The position numbers were made by a program, and so were the translations under genes. Of a stretch of 39,615 nucleotides of DNA, positions 16,649-24,129 are shown piece by piece; the first letter of the stretch is position 1, and every line of letters starts with the position of its first letter. The stretch comes from an uncultured Collinsella sp. (GTDB taxonomy: Bacteria; Actinomycetota; Coriobacteriia; Coriobacteriales; Coriobacteriaceae): contig CABQHT010000015.1 of the NCBI GenBank assembly GCA_902464035.1, positions 1 to 39,615 on the forward strand, read 5' to 3'. A model generated the notes under the pieces. It did not search any database. It was not told where the DNA came from and worked only from the letters and a program-made list of their open reading frames with translations.

Positions 16649-16855
16649 TTAGAGCTGCGACTCCGGAGCCTCGTCCTCGTCATCGCGACAAAGGACCACG
16701 CCCGCGCTTCCCAGCAGCGCGGCCGCGATCAGCGCACCGACCACGATAGGAGCAGCCCCGCATGACCCCTGCATGCCCGCGACGAGCGCGGCGGTAGGGC
16801 CAAGACAGCCAAGCATCAATGCGACGGCGGCGACGGCGATATCTCGAGCGTTCAC
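16649..16855 (-). CDS. Small two-helix membrane protein, unknown function
   Basis: A 68-residue protein starting at GTG 16855, with GGAGGAAG nine bases upstream. Two hydrophobic segments (DIAVAAVALMLGCLGPTAAL, about residues 5-24, and APIVVGALIAAALLGSAGVV, about 35-54) are joined by a short Cys-containing loop. A strongly acidic tail (RDDEDEAPESQL) follows. The two loop or helix cysteines could form a disulfide, but this is speculation. No family is recognised. It lies alone between two terminators. Confidence 0.6.
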   Translation of the reverse strand: MNARDIAVAAVALMLGCLGPTAALVAGMQGSCGAAPIVVGALIAAALLGSAGVVLCRDDEDEAPESQL

Positions 16856-16970
16856 AAGACCACTTCCTCCACGAGAAAGACCTTATTTCTCATGAACCAG
16901 TGTGCCCCGCGCCCATATGCGCGGCGTACCGCCACGGTAAGGGCTCTGTTAACTCAAGCGCATACATAGA

Positions 16971-17014
16971 ACGGGCGTCTTTACGTTGCCCAAAAGCTCG
17001 GTAAAGACGCCCGT
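16971..17014. terminator. Inverted repeat / terminator downstream of the secreted protein gene
   Basis: A perfect 14-bp stem (ACGGGCGTCTTTAC at 16971-16984, GTAAAGACGCCCGT at 17001-17014) with a 16-base loop, 28 bases after the stop of the minus-strand gene at 17043. Confidence 0.65.
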
Positions 17015-17042
17015 CCGCCAAATATCTGTGATGCCGAAAAGA

Positions 17043-17819
17043 TTACCAACCGGTGTAGTAGTCGGTGGTTCCGGCAGCACAGCCGGAGTCATAGACCTTG
17101 CACTCGCCCTTGGAACCGGTAAACGTGGAGCCTTGGGCCTTATCGCCCGCGGCAACGACGTAGTAGCCATCGGAATCGCGCCAAAAGCCCTCGGAATCCT
17201 GCGTCCATTCGCCCGTGCGGTGGTGATACAACACGTTGCTGCTGTAATAAGTCTCGCGGCGGCCGTTATAGTTATTGACGCCGCTCGAGCGCGTCAGACC
17301 CGAGCCGTTCGCGTAATACGCAGCAGACGTGTAAGACAAGCCGGAGCCGGCGTTGTAATACGAAGCCTGAACGGCCTCGGCGGCCTCGGCCTCGGCTGCG
17401 GCGGCCTCGAGCGCTTCGCGCTTGGCATTCTCAAGCGCAGTGCGCAGCTCATCGAGCTCGGTCGACTTCGTGTCGACCTCCCCCATCGTCAACAGACTAC
17501 CCGCACCGTCGATACAACCCTGCAGCACAGCGCGCTCGTCATCGGTAGCATAGTCGCCATACATATTCATAATGATCTGAGCGCGCATCTCAAGGGAATC
17601 GCGCTTGGCCTCCATCGAGGCGTTCCACTCCTGCATGGAACCATAACCATCGCCGCGATAATCAACGGGCTGTACCAGCGTCGCCTCGGACGGCGTAGAT
17701 CCAACCGTATCGGACAGTGTTGCCGCGTGGGCATCAGTTGCGCCGGCGCCTGCCAAAAGTGCCACGGTCAGAGCGGCAGAAAGGGCAGCGGCTTTCGGTT
17801 TTCGTGAATCGATCCTCAT
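17043..17819 (-). CDS. Secreted protein: coiled coil plus C-terminal Tyr/Gly-rich domain
   Basis: A 258-residue exported protein. The start ATG 17819 has GGAGGT about ten bases upstream; upstream frame is ignored. Residues 1-32 are a signal peptide (basic MRIDSRKPK, hydrophobic core, cleavage after DAHA). Residues about 55-150 are helical, with an Ala/Glu-rich coiled coil (EALEAAAAEAEAAEAV). A Ser/Tyr/Gly/Asn-rich linker follows. The C-terminal 65 residues hold GFWRDSDGYYVVAAGD and KGECKVYDSGCAAGTTDYYT, which resemble the beta-barrel (3D/DPBB-like) ends of cell-wall-active proteins. That resemblance is only by eye. The organisation suggests a peptidoglycan-associated factor. The two cysteines near the end may pair. 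Confidence 0.7.
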   Translation of the reverse strand: MRIDSRKPKAAALSAALTVALLAGAGATDAHAATLSDTVGSTPSEATLVQPVDYRGDGYGSMQEWNASMEAKRDSLEMRAQIIMNMYGDYATDDERAVLQGCIDGAGSLLTMGEVDTKSTELDELRTALENAKREALEAAAAEAEAAEAVQASYYNAGSGLSYTSAAYYANGSGLTRSSGVNNYNGRRETYYSSNVLYHHRTGEWTQDSEGFWRDSDGYYVVAAGDKAQGSTFTGSKGECKVYDSGCAAGTTDYYTGW

Positions 17820-18035
17820 GTAGCTGGAAACCTCCGTAGTGCGTTTTTGCTGCGTTTGAGCTGCGTGTGATTCGATCGCGCTGCATAGTACCTCGAGCAA
17901 ATCGCGACCTGCAGTTTTACTCAAAAGGCGCACGTCAATTGCGTAAAACTCACATCCTCTCAACAGGAGTTTTCCACAACTCAAATGCATAAAGCATGCC
18001 AAAAACCCTGTAATAGCGCCCTTCCTATGCAAAAA
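17820..18035 (-). other. Upstream region of the secreted protein gene
   Basis: No gene. On the minus strand a possible -10 (TACTAT, at about 17884-17889) lies 65 bases before the start codon, but its -35 is weak. TTGACG also occurs about 45 bases further upstream. I checked for riboswitch hallmarks expected in cell-wall hydrolase leaders (for example ydaO-type) and recognise none. Confidence 0.3.
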
Positions 18036-18070
18036 AGACGCCTGCGCAACCATTGCTTGCGCAGGCGCCT
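18036..18070. terminator. Terminator after metY
   Basis: Stem AGACGCCTGCGCAA (18036-18049) with TTGCGCAGGCGCCT (18057-18070), one mismatch, 7-base loop. On the minus strand it is followed by a T-run, right for ending metY transcription. Confidence 0.85.
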
Positions 18071-18130
18071 TGAGCAGGCATTTATGCAGTTATACCTATC
18101 GAGTCGCAAGGGGTCCTTGCACAAGTCGCC

Positions 18131-19441
18131 TTACTCGTCCAGCACGGCGAAGGCCTGCTTCAGATCCCAAATGATGTCCTCGGCGTTCTCGGTACCGATG
18201 GAAAGACGGATCGTGGAGGGCGTGATGTTCTGCTCGGCGAGCTCCTCGGCAGAGAGCTGGGAGTGCGTGGTGGTAGCCGGGTGCACGACGAGCGACTTGA
18301 CGTCGGCCACGTTGGCGAGCAGCGAGAACACCTGCAGATGATCGATGAACTTCCAGGCAGCCTCCTGGCCACCCTTAATCTCAAAGGTGAAGATCGAAGC
18401 GCCGCCGTTGGGGAAGTACTTCTGATAGAGCTCGTGATCGGGGTGCTCAGGCAGGCTCGGGTGGTTCACCTTGGCAACGTGGCTGTCGCCGGCAAGGAAC
18501 TCAACGACCTTCTTGGTGTTCTCGACATGACGGTCAACGCGCAGCGACAGGGTCTCGGTGCCCTGGAGCAGGACCCAGGCGTTGAACGGGCTGATGCAGG
18601 CACCCTCGTCACGCAGCAGGATGGCGCGGACATAGGTTGCGAAGGCGGCGGGACCGGCAGCCTCGGCAAACGAGACGCCATGGTAGGAGGGGTTGGGCTC
18701 AGCGATCTGGGCGTACTTTCCGCTCGCCTTCCAATCGAAGTTACCGCCGTCGACGATCACGCCGCCCAGCGAGGTGCCGTGGCCGCCGATGAACTTGGTT
18801 GCGGAGTGGACAACGATGTTGGCGCCATGCTCCAGCGGACGGAACAGATACGGGGTGCCGAAGGTGTTATCGACGACAACCGGCAGACCGTGCTTCTTGG
18901 CGATCTCGGAGATAGCGTCGATGTTGGGGATGTCAGAGTTGGGGTTGCCGAGCGTCTCGAGATAGATGACCGTGGTGTTGTCCTTGATGGCACCCTCAAC
19001 CTCTTCCAGGTTATGAGCATCGACAAACGTGGTCTCGACGCCAAACTGGGAGAGCGTATGCTCCAGCAGGTTGTAGGAGCCACCGTAGATGGTCTTCTGA
19101 GCCACCACGTGGTCACCAGCCTGGGCAAGAGCCTGCAGGGTATAGGTGATGGCAGCGGCACCGGAGGCGACGGCAAGACCGGCCACGCCGCCCTCGAGTG
19201 CGGCGATACGGTCCTCGAAGACGCCCTGGGTGGAGTTGGTCAGACGACCGTAGATGTTACCGGCGTCGGCAAGACCAAAGCGGTCGGCGGCGTGCTGGGA
19301 GTTGCGGAACACATAGCTCGTGGTCTGGTAGATAGGCACGGCACGGGAGTCGGATGCGGGATCGGCGCTCTCCTGGCCAACGTGCAGCTGCAGGGTATCG
19401 AAACCAAAGGTGTGCTCGGGGTTGTTGATGAACTGGCTCAT
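18131..19441 (-). CDS. metY: O-acetylhomoserine sulfhydrylase (aminocarboxypropyltransferase)
   Basis: A 436-residue PLP enzyme of the Cys/Met-metabolism family. It makes homocysteine from O-acetylhomoserine and sulfide in methionine synthesis. The N-terminal FDTLQLHVGQESADPASDSR and IYQTTSYVF, the length (about 430, longer than MetB/MetC) and the PLP-lysine motif SATKFIGGHGTSLGG (about residues 208-222) support MetY over cystathionine synthases. LEGGVAGLAVASGAAA and YLETLGNPNSDIPNI also match. AAGGAGAT precedes ATG 19441. The leader is about 180 bases long and encodes a small peptide with strong ribosome site. A LysR regulator gene is divergent. It ends at the terminator at 18036-18070. Confidence 0.94.
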   Translation of the reverse strand: MSQFINNPEHTFGFDTLQLHVGQESADPASDSRAVPIYQTTSYVFRNSQHAADRFGLADAGNIYGRLTNSTQGVFEDRIAALEGGVAGLAVASGAAAITYTLQALAQAGDHVVAQKTIYGGSYNLLEHTLSQFGVETTFVDAHNLEEVEGAIKDNTTVIYLETLGNPNSDIPNIDAISEIAKKHGLPVVVDNTFGTPYLFRPLEHGANIVVHSATKFIGGHGTSLGGVIVDGGNFDWKASGKYAQIAEPNPSYHGVSFAEAAGPAAFATYVRAILLRDEGACISPFNAWVLLQGTETLSLRVDRHVENTKKVVEFLAGDSHVAKVNHPSLPEHPDHELYQKYFPNGGASIFTFEIKGGQEAAWKFIDHLQVFSLLANVADVKSLVVHPATTTHSQLSAEELAEQNITPSTIRLSIGTENAEDIIWDLKQAFAVLDE

Positions 19442-19502
19442 GATGATCTCCTTGATCGAACGAAAGTAAATAAAAAGAGAGAAGTAAGTCGCTGTCTCCT
19501 GA

Positions 19503-19556
19503 TCACGCCGACGGGCGCAAACAGGAGCCCGGCATTCGTCTTGGTAAGCAATTCAT
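19503..19556 (-). CDS. 17-residue leader peptide upstream of metY
   Basis: An ATG (19556) with a strong ribosome site, AAAGGAGG (19564-19571), seven bases upstream opens a frame MNCLPRRMPGSCLRPSA and stop. It contains two Cys, two Met and three Arg. It starts about 60 bases after the promoter's predicted start site and ends 61 bases before metY. Within it, GCCGGGC can pair with GCCCGTCGGC, while CTCCTG, inside that loop, can instead pair with CAGGAG just past the stop codon. The two hairpins exclude each other, as in ribosome-mediated attenuation. The strong ribosome site supports real translation. The sensing role, perhaps of cysteine supply, is inference. Confidence 0.55.
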   Translation of the reverse strand: MNCLPRRMPGSCLRPSA

Positions 19557-19624
19557 ATGCGGGCCTCCTTTCGCGTCCCGGTTCCGTAGTTGGCTTAATT
19601 ACCTACCGCCTTTGTGTGTTTTGA

Positions 19625-19653
19625 ATAGTACGAGCATTGTCTCCCTCGGTCAA
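19625..19653 (-). promoter_or_regulatory. metY promoter
   Basis: Minus strand: -35 TTGACC (19648-19653), exactly 17 bp, -10 TACTAT (19625-19630). The predicted start is near 19618, giving a leader of about 180 bases. Confidence 0.7.
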
Positions 19654-19675
19654 TCACTTAAAAGCGCTAACTTGT

Positions 19676-19692
19676 TATCTGTTTTATAGATA
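19676..19692. promoter_or_regulatory. LysR-type operator dyad
   Basis: TATCT, 7 bases, AGATA is a perfect dyad of the T-N11-A style used by LysR regulators. It lies 22 bases before the regulator's start and just upstream of the divergent metY -35, fitting autoregulation and metY control. Confidence 0.5.
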
Positions 19693-19713
19693 GCTATCGA
19701 AAGGATGGCATCG

Positions 19714-20616
19714 ATGACCCTTCAGCAGCTTCGTTTTCTGATCGCCGTGGCAGAGTCCGGCTCAATCAACGCCGCAGCTCAGCGCCTCTATACCGCTCAG
19801 TCCAACATCTCAAACGCCGTCAAAAGCCTGGAACAGGAACTCCATCTGGAGATCTTTACGCGCTCCAGCCGCGGCGTCACGCTCACCAACGACGGCACCG
19901 AGCTTTTGGGCTATGCGCGCCAGGTCGTAGAGCAGGCCGACATGCTCGAGGCCCGCTACGAGGACGGCGGCACCCCGCAAGCCCGCCTTGCCATCTCCGC
20001 CCAACACTACGCCTTTTCGGTCGAGGCCTTCGTCAACGTGGTCGAGCGCTGCCGCGACAGCAAGTTCGAGTTCATCATGCGCGAGACCACCACAGCGCAG
20101 ATCATCGACGACGTGCGCGCGTTTCGCAGCGACATCGGCATCCTGTATCTGGATGACTTTAACGCCCGCGTTCTGCAGAAGGCCTTCGCCGATGCCCGAG
20201 CAAGCTTCCATCCCCTCTTCGACGCAACGGTCCACGTCTTCGTTAGCGAGCGCCACCCGCTCGCACGCCGCCCGCAGCTGTCCCTTGCCGACCTCACGCC
20301 CTATACGCGCTACAGCTTTGAGCAGGGAACCTCAAACTCCTTCTATTACGCCGAGGAACCCTTTAGCTATATCCCTTGCGACCGCAACATACGAATCTCG
20401 GACCGCGGAACACTTACTAACTTACTTATCACGTCGAACGGTTACACCCTGTCGACCGGTGTCCTCTCCAATGAAATGCAATGGGGCATGGCATCGATCC
20501 CGCTAGCAGACGCCCCAACGATGCACGTTGGCTACATCATGCACGACGAGCGCAAGCCCTCTCTCCTCTTGCAGCAATACCTCGACGAGCTCAACCGCAT
20601 CATCCATGCCAACTAA
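19714..20616 (+). CDS. LysR-family transcriptional regulator
   Basis: A 300-residue regulator. The N-terminal winged helix (MTLQQLRFLIAVAESGSINA, then AAQRLYTAQSNISNAVKSLE) is typical of LysR proteins. The C-terminal two-thirds forms the periplasmic-binding-like effector domain (for example SDIGILYLDD and HPLARRPQLSLADLTPYTRY). I chose ATG 19714, with AAAGG nine bases upstream; ATG 19705 overlaps the ribosome site. It is divergent from metY and shares a control region containing a dyad at 19676-19692, so control of sulfur amino acid synthesis is likely (CysB/MetR-like role). The effector, perhaps O-acetylhomoserine or O-acetylserine, is a guess. Confidence 0.9.
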   Translation: MTLQQLRFLIAVAESGSINAAAQRLYTAQSNISNAVKSLEQELHLEIFTRSSRGVTLTNDGTELLGYARQVVEQADMLEARYEDGGTPQARLAISAQHYAFSVEAFVNVVERCRDSKFEFIMRETTTAQIIDDVRAFRSDIGILYLDDFNARVLQKAFADARASFHPLFDATVHVFVSERHPLARRPQLSLADLTPYTRYSFEQGTSNSFYYAEEPFSYIPCDRNIRISDRGTLTNLLITSNGYTLSTGVLSNEMQWGMASIPLADAPTMHVGYIMHDERKPSLLLQQYLDELNRIIHAN

Positions 20617-20715
20617 CAGTCGGAAGACGGGGTAGAAATCGTAGATTGCTGGCCCCCGGCGGGCATGGCGCTACAATGGTCACTCACATGAAATGCACTC
20701 AACGAAAGGAAGCCC

Positions 20716-21201
20716 GTGAAGGTCATCATCTACACCGACGGCTCGGCCCGATCAAATCCGGGACGCGGCGGCTACGGCGCCGTGCTCAAATACACCAACC
20801 CCGCCGGCAAGACCTTCACCTCCGAGCTTTCGCGCGGCTACGCCAAGACCACCAACAACCGCATGGAACTCATGGCGGTCATCGTGGCGCTCGAGGCGCT
20901 CAACCGCCCTTGCGAGGTCGAAGTCCATTCCGATTCGCAGTATGTCGTCAACGCCTTTAACAAGCACTGGATCGACGGCTGGAAAAAGCGCGGATGGAAA
21001 ACCGCCAACAAGCAACCCGTCAAGAACCGCGACCTGTGGGAGCGCCTACTCACCGCCAAAAGCAAGCACAAGGTTGAGTTCATCTGGGTTAAGGGTCACG
21101 CCGGTCACGAGCTCAACGAGCGCTGCGATGAGCTCGCCACCACGGCGGCCGACGGCAGCAACCTCGATATCGACGCCGGCTTTAACGAGAGCGACCTGTA
21201 A
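20716..21201 (+). CDS. rnhA: Ribonuclease HI
   Basis: A 161-residue endonuclease that degrades RNA in RNA-DNA hybrids (primers, R-loops). The four catalytic acids are in their motifs: Asp in IYTDGSARSNPGRGGYGA (residue 8), Glu in NNRMELMAVI (near 51), Asp in EVHSDSQYVVNA (near 74) and Asp in NERCDELAT (near 138), with WVKGHAGHELNE before the last. The basic handle GWKKRGWKTANKQPVKNRDL is present as in E. coli. The start is GTG 20716 with GAAAGGA seven bases before it. A possible -10 (TACAAT at 20672-20677) precedes it. Confidence 0.97.
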   Translation: MKVIIYTDGSARSNPGRGGYGAVLKYTNPAGKTFTSELSRGYAKTTNNRMELMAVIVALEALNRPCEVEVHSDSQYVVNAFNKHWIDGWKKRGWKTANKQPVKNRDLWERLLTAKSKHKVEFIWVKGHAGHELNERCDELATTAADGSNLDIDAGFNESDL

Positions 21202-21274
21202 TAGCGTTTTCGCGCAGCTTTATATCCCCACGCGCTACACTCATCCTGTAGACCAAACAACGCAAGGGGGACGT

Positions 21275-22375
21275 ATGCTGCGCATCGCGACCATCGGCAC
21301 ATCCATGATCACCGACGACTTTATCCAAGTCGTCAACGCCAACGACCAAGCCGCGTTTGTGGGCACGCTTTCACGCGATGCCAATCGCGGTGCCGCCTTT
21401 ACCGCCGAGCGCGGTGGCGAGCGAAACTTTACTTCACTCGATGAGCTCGCGGCAGCTGCCGACGTCGACGCCGTCTATATCGGCAGCCCTAACGCACTTC
21501 ACTACGAGCAGGCCCTTGCCTGCATCGCCGGTGGCAAGCACGTCATCGTCGAGAAGCCCTTCTGCGCCACCGAAGCGCAGGCGCTGGAAGTCTTCCGCGC
21601 TGCCGAGGCAGCAGGTGTCGTGGCCCTCGAGGCCATGCGTCCCCTCCACGACCCCGCCTTCCACGCCATCGAGGACGCCCTGGGCGAGATCGCCCCCATC
21701 CGCCGCGCCTCATTGCGCTTTGGCAAATATTCCTCGCGCTACAACGAGATCCTCGCGGGTCACGCCACCAATATCTTTGACTGCAACATGGCCTCGGGTT
21801 CCCTCATGGACATCGGCGTCTACACCGTCGAGCCCATGGTCGAAATCTTCGGCTTGCCCTCTGGTCTCACCAGCATGACCACGCTACTCGATCCCGCCAC
21901 GCAACAGCTCACGCACGGCCCCATCGATGGCTGCGGCTCCATCCTCGCCAGCTACGGCGGCGGCCGCATCTCCGTCGAGTTGGCACATTCCAAGATCACG
22001 AATGACCTGCTGCCCTCGCAGATCGAAGGCGAGCGTGGCACCATCCAGATCGACCATCTCTCTACGCCTCGTAACGTCCGCATCGACTATCGCGGCGATG
22101 TCGTTCGCGGCTCGGCCACCGAGGCACCGCGCGAGCAGGGCGACAACGGCCGTGTGCTCGACCTGCCCGCATCGAACAACACCATGGAATACGAGCTCGC
22201 GGACTTTATCACCGCCATCGACGGTATTGATAACGTTAAGGAAGAGATTTGGGAGACCCAGGCGGGGCGCCACGAGCTTGGCCACTACCGCGATGTCACG
22301 CTCGTCTCGCTGCGCATCATGGATGCCGTGCGCCAGCAGGCGGGCATCGCCTTTCCCGCCGATTCGCAGAACTAG
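21275..22375 (+). CDS. Gfo/Idh/MocA family oxidoreductase
   Basis: A 366-residue NAD(P)-dependent sugar-type dehydrogenase. The N-terminal Rossmann fold begins LRIATIGTSMITDDF. The family markers VDAVYIGSPNALHYEQALAC and GGKHVIVEKPFCATEAQA include the EKP motif with the catalytic Lys near residue 93. The C-terminal alpha/beta domain carries GSLMDIGVYTVEPMVEIFG, with the usual D-G-Y ligand region (here DIGVY). AGGGGG lies five to eight bases upstream of ATG 21275. It starts 73 bases after rnhA and is followed 8 bases later by an acylphosphatase-like gene, so the last two probably form a unit. The substrate is unknown. Confidence 0.9.
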   Translation: MLRIATIGTSMITDDFIQVVNANDQAAFVGTLSRDANRGAAFTAERGGERNFTSLDELAAAADVDAVYIGSPNALHYEQALACIAGGKHVIVEKPFCATEAQALEVFRAAEAAGVVALEAMRPLHDPAFHAIEDALGEIAPIRRASLRFGKYSSRYNEILAGHATNIFDCNMASGSLMDIGVYTVEPMVEIFGLPSGLTSMTTLLDPATQQLTHGPIDGCGSILASYGGGRISVELAHSKITNDLLPSQIEGERGTIQIDHLSTPRNVRIDYRGDVVRGSATEAPREQGDNGRVLDLPASNNTMEYELADFITAIDGIDNVKEEIWETQAGRHELGHYRDVTLVSLRIMDAVRQQAGIAFPADSQN

Positions 22376-22383
22376 GTCGTGCC

Positions 22384-22785
22384 ATGGGGTTTTTCGATCA
22401 GCTCTTTTCCGGCGCCAAGCGCGAGCCTCAAAAGCCTTCTTCTCTGGAGATGGAGCTACGCCAACGCCTTACCGTCCTAGCTAGTGATAACGCAACCAGC
22501 AGCGTGCCTCAACGGTATTTCTTGCGCTGGGAGGGACAGGTCCAAGGCGTGGGTTTCCGCTTTAACAACACCAATCTGGCACAGGCGCGCTCCCTCACCG
22601 GTTGGGTACGCAACATGGAAGACGGCTCGGTCGAAATGGAGGTGCAGGGCACGCCTGCAAACATCCTGTCGCATCTCGAGGCGCTTCACGCCTCGTACGA
22701 GCGCATGGGAATCCGCTTTTGCCTCAAGAAGGCACAGCTCCGCACTCCCCTTGCTGACGAAGACGGTTTTAGCCCTCGTTATTAG
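22384..22785 (+). CDS. Acylphosphatase-domain protein with N-terminal extension
   Basis: A 133-residue protein. Residues about 42-130 are an acylphosphatase fold: the phosphate loop WEGQVQGVGFRFN (about 48-60, with the catalytic Arg) and GWVRNMEDGSVEMEVQG (about 72-88, with the catalytic Asn). Acylphosphatases hydrolyse carboxyl-phosphate bonds and are usually about 90-100 residues. The first 40 residues here (FFDQLFSGAKREPQKPSSLE and a charged helix) are extra. The start ATG 22384 is 8 bases after the oxidoreductase stop and has only a weak ribosome site, suggesting translational coupling. Its physiological target is unknown. Confidence 0.85.
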   Translation: MGFFDQLFSGAKREPQKPSSLEMELRQRLTVLASDNATSSVPQRYFLRWEGQVQGVGFRFNNTNLAQARSLTGWVRNMEDGSVEMEVQGTPANILSHLEALHASYERMGIRFCLKKAQLRTPLADEDGFSPRY

Positions 22786-22847
22786 TATTGTGTTCTAAAT
22801 ACGGTATCATTTGCTTGTATACCATTACCAGAAAAGAGGCGAGGCGC

Positions 22848-23228
22848 ATGGCAGTACAAAGACGAAATACCAAACAGCGAAAGCTGGTCTTGGACGCCGT
22901 GCGCCAAAGCTATAGCCACCCCACCGCCGACGAGATCTACAACGCTGTACGCGAGCAGGACGACAAGATCAGTCGCGGCACGGTCTACCGCAACCTCAAC
23001 CTTTTAGCAGACGCGGGAGAAATCCTCTCCATCAAGACGCCGGGCGGCAGCCGCTTCGACCGCACGACCGAACCGCACGCTCACGTTATCTGCACCTCAT
23101 GCAGCCGCGTCATCGATGTGCCCTTGCCGTTCGATGCCCAACTCGACGCCCGTGCAAGCGAGGAAACCGGCTGGCATATCACCTCGCACTACACCATCTT
23201 CGAAGGCCTCTGCCCCAACTGCCGGTAG
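22848..23228 (+). CDS. Fur-family regulator, PerR-like
   Basis: A 126-residue metal-dependent repressor. The winged helix includes HPTADEIYNAVREQDDKIS and GTVYRNLNLLADAGEI. The dimer/metal domain has PHAHVICTSCSRVIDV and a final CPNC, the two CxxC pairs holding structural zinc. An Asp in SRFDRTTEPHAHV occupies the place of the PerR peroxide-sensing Asp, and the helix wording is closer to PerR than Fur or Zur; I cannot be certain. ATG 22848 has GAGGCGAGG upstream. A GGTAT/ATACC dyad at 22803-22823 lies in its leader and may be an autoregulatory site. It is convergent with the phosphatase at 23244. Confidence 0.9.
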   Translation: MAVQRRNTKQRKLVLDAVRQSYSHPTADEIYNAVREQDDKISRGTVYRNLNLLADAGEILSIKTPGGSRFDRTTEPHAHVICTSCSRVIDVPLPFDAQLDARASEETGWHITSHYTIFEGLCPNCR

Positions 23229-23243
23229 GTATGTCCCAAAAGC

Positions 23244-24041
23244 CTACTCGGAAAGCAGGCGACGCAGTTCCTCTTCCACCGTTCGCACGTAGCGGACGCG
23301 GTCGTTGATGCCGCGCATGGTGGGGTTGCAGTTTTCCATTAGATAGGGATGGCCAACGACGTTGAGCATGTCGCGATCGTTCTCATTGTCGCCAAACGCC
23401 ATCATCTCATCGGGCGAAATACCCAGGGCGCGACCGTAGTCGGCAAGCGCGGAACCCTTGCCCGAGTCAAAACCGATAAAGTCTGTCCATTCGGTTCCCG
23501 ATGTCATGACATCGACCCGATCGCTAAAGTGGCGCTCGAAATACTCCAGCGCCGCCGGCTGCTCGGCCTCGGGCGTCTGAAATGCAATCTTAATGACATC
23601 CTCGTCAATGTCTTCGGGGCGGTCAACCACCGCCACATCACAGTGGACCTCATAGCGCAGGTGGTCGACAAACGCATCGTTGCCGCTCATGGTGTAGAGG
23701 TGCCCCTCGCACGACAGGGTCACATCGGCATGGGGGTACGCAACCACGGCATTCGCGATATCCATCGCCAGGTCACGCCCCATAGACCGCTTGACCACGG
23801 CGCGCCCCTTATCCATAACCAGGGCACCATTCTCACAGACGTACGCCAACTCGTCTGCCACCGGGGCAAACAGGTAACGAAGGCTCGCGTACTGGCGCCC
23901 ACTCGCCGGCATAAACACAATGCCGCGGCGATGCAGCTCCTCAATCAGCTCAAACGCCTCGGGACGGGGTTCACGCTCCCCCGGATGCAACAACGTGCCA
24001 TCCAAGTCACATGCGATCAGCTTAATTCCCTCAAGACCCAT
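23244..24041 (-). CDS. Cof-type HAD hydrolase
   Basis: A 265-residue phosphatase of the HAD superfamily, subclass IIB (Cof). The motifs are motif I LIACDLDGTLL (residues about 8-18, nucleophile Asp), motif II MPASGRQYASLR (about 44-55), motif III Lys in DSGKGSALADYG and motif IV MMAFGDNENDRDML (about 215-228). The large cap domain between motifs II and III is present. Such enzymes dephosphorylate sugar phosphates, FMN or pyridoxal phosphate; the substrate here is unknown. ATG 24041 is chosen over the in-frame TTG 24059 because GGGGGAA lies between them. Confidence 0.9.
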   Translation of the reverse strand: MGLEGIKLIACDLDGTLLHPGEREPRPEAFELIEELHRRGIVFMPASGRQYASLRYLFAPVADELAYVCENGALVMDKGRAVVKRSMGRDLAMDIANAVVAYPHADVTLSCEGHLYTMSGNDAFVDHLRYEVHCDVAVVDRPEDIDEDVIKIAFQTPEAEQPAALEYFERHFSDRVDVMTSGTEWTDFIGFDSGKGSALADYGRALGISPDEMMAFGDNENDRDMLNVVGHPYLMENCNPTMRGINDRVRYVRTVEEELRRLLSE

Positions 24042-24076
24042 CTGCTTCCCCCAAAGCAACGAAAAAACAACAACAA

Positions 24077-24112
24077 GACGGGCTTTGAAATGCTAGCAAA
24101 TCAAAGCCCGTC
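24077..24112 (-). terminator. Terminator after the UreE-like gene
   Basis: A perfect 12-bp stem (GACGGGCTTTGA / TCAAAGCCCGTC, 12-base loop). On the minus strand it is followed by TTGTTGTTGTTTTTTC. It closes the slyD/UreE-like unit and precedes the HAD gene. Confidence 0.8.
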
Positions 24113-24129
24113 TCATCCATGCAGCACGC

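Noticed and set aside
19442..19620. SAM or other methionine riboswitch upstream of metY
   Set aside because: I looked for the conserved SAM-I and SAM-II cores and did not find them; a leader peptide explains the region better.
18263..19624. A 453-codon plus-strand frame opposite metY
   Set aside because: Antisense shadow; metY has its promoter, terminator and PLP motif on the minus strand.
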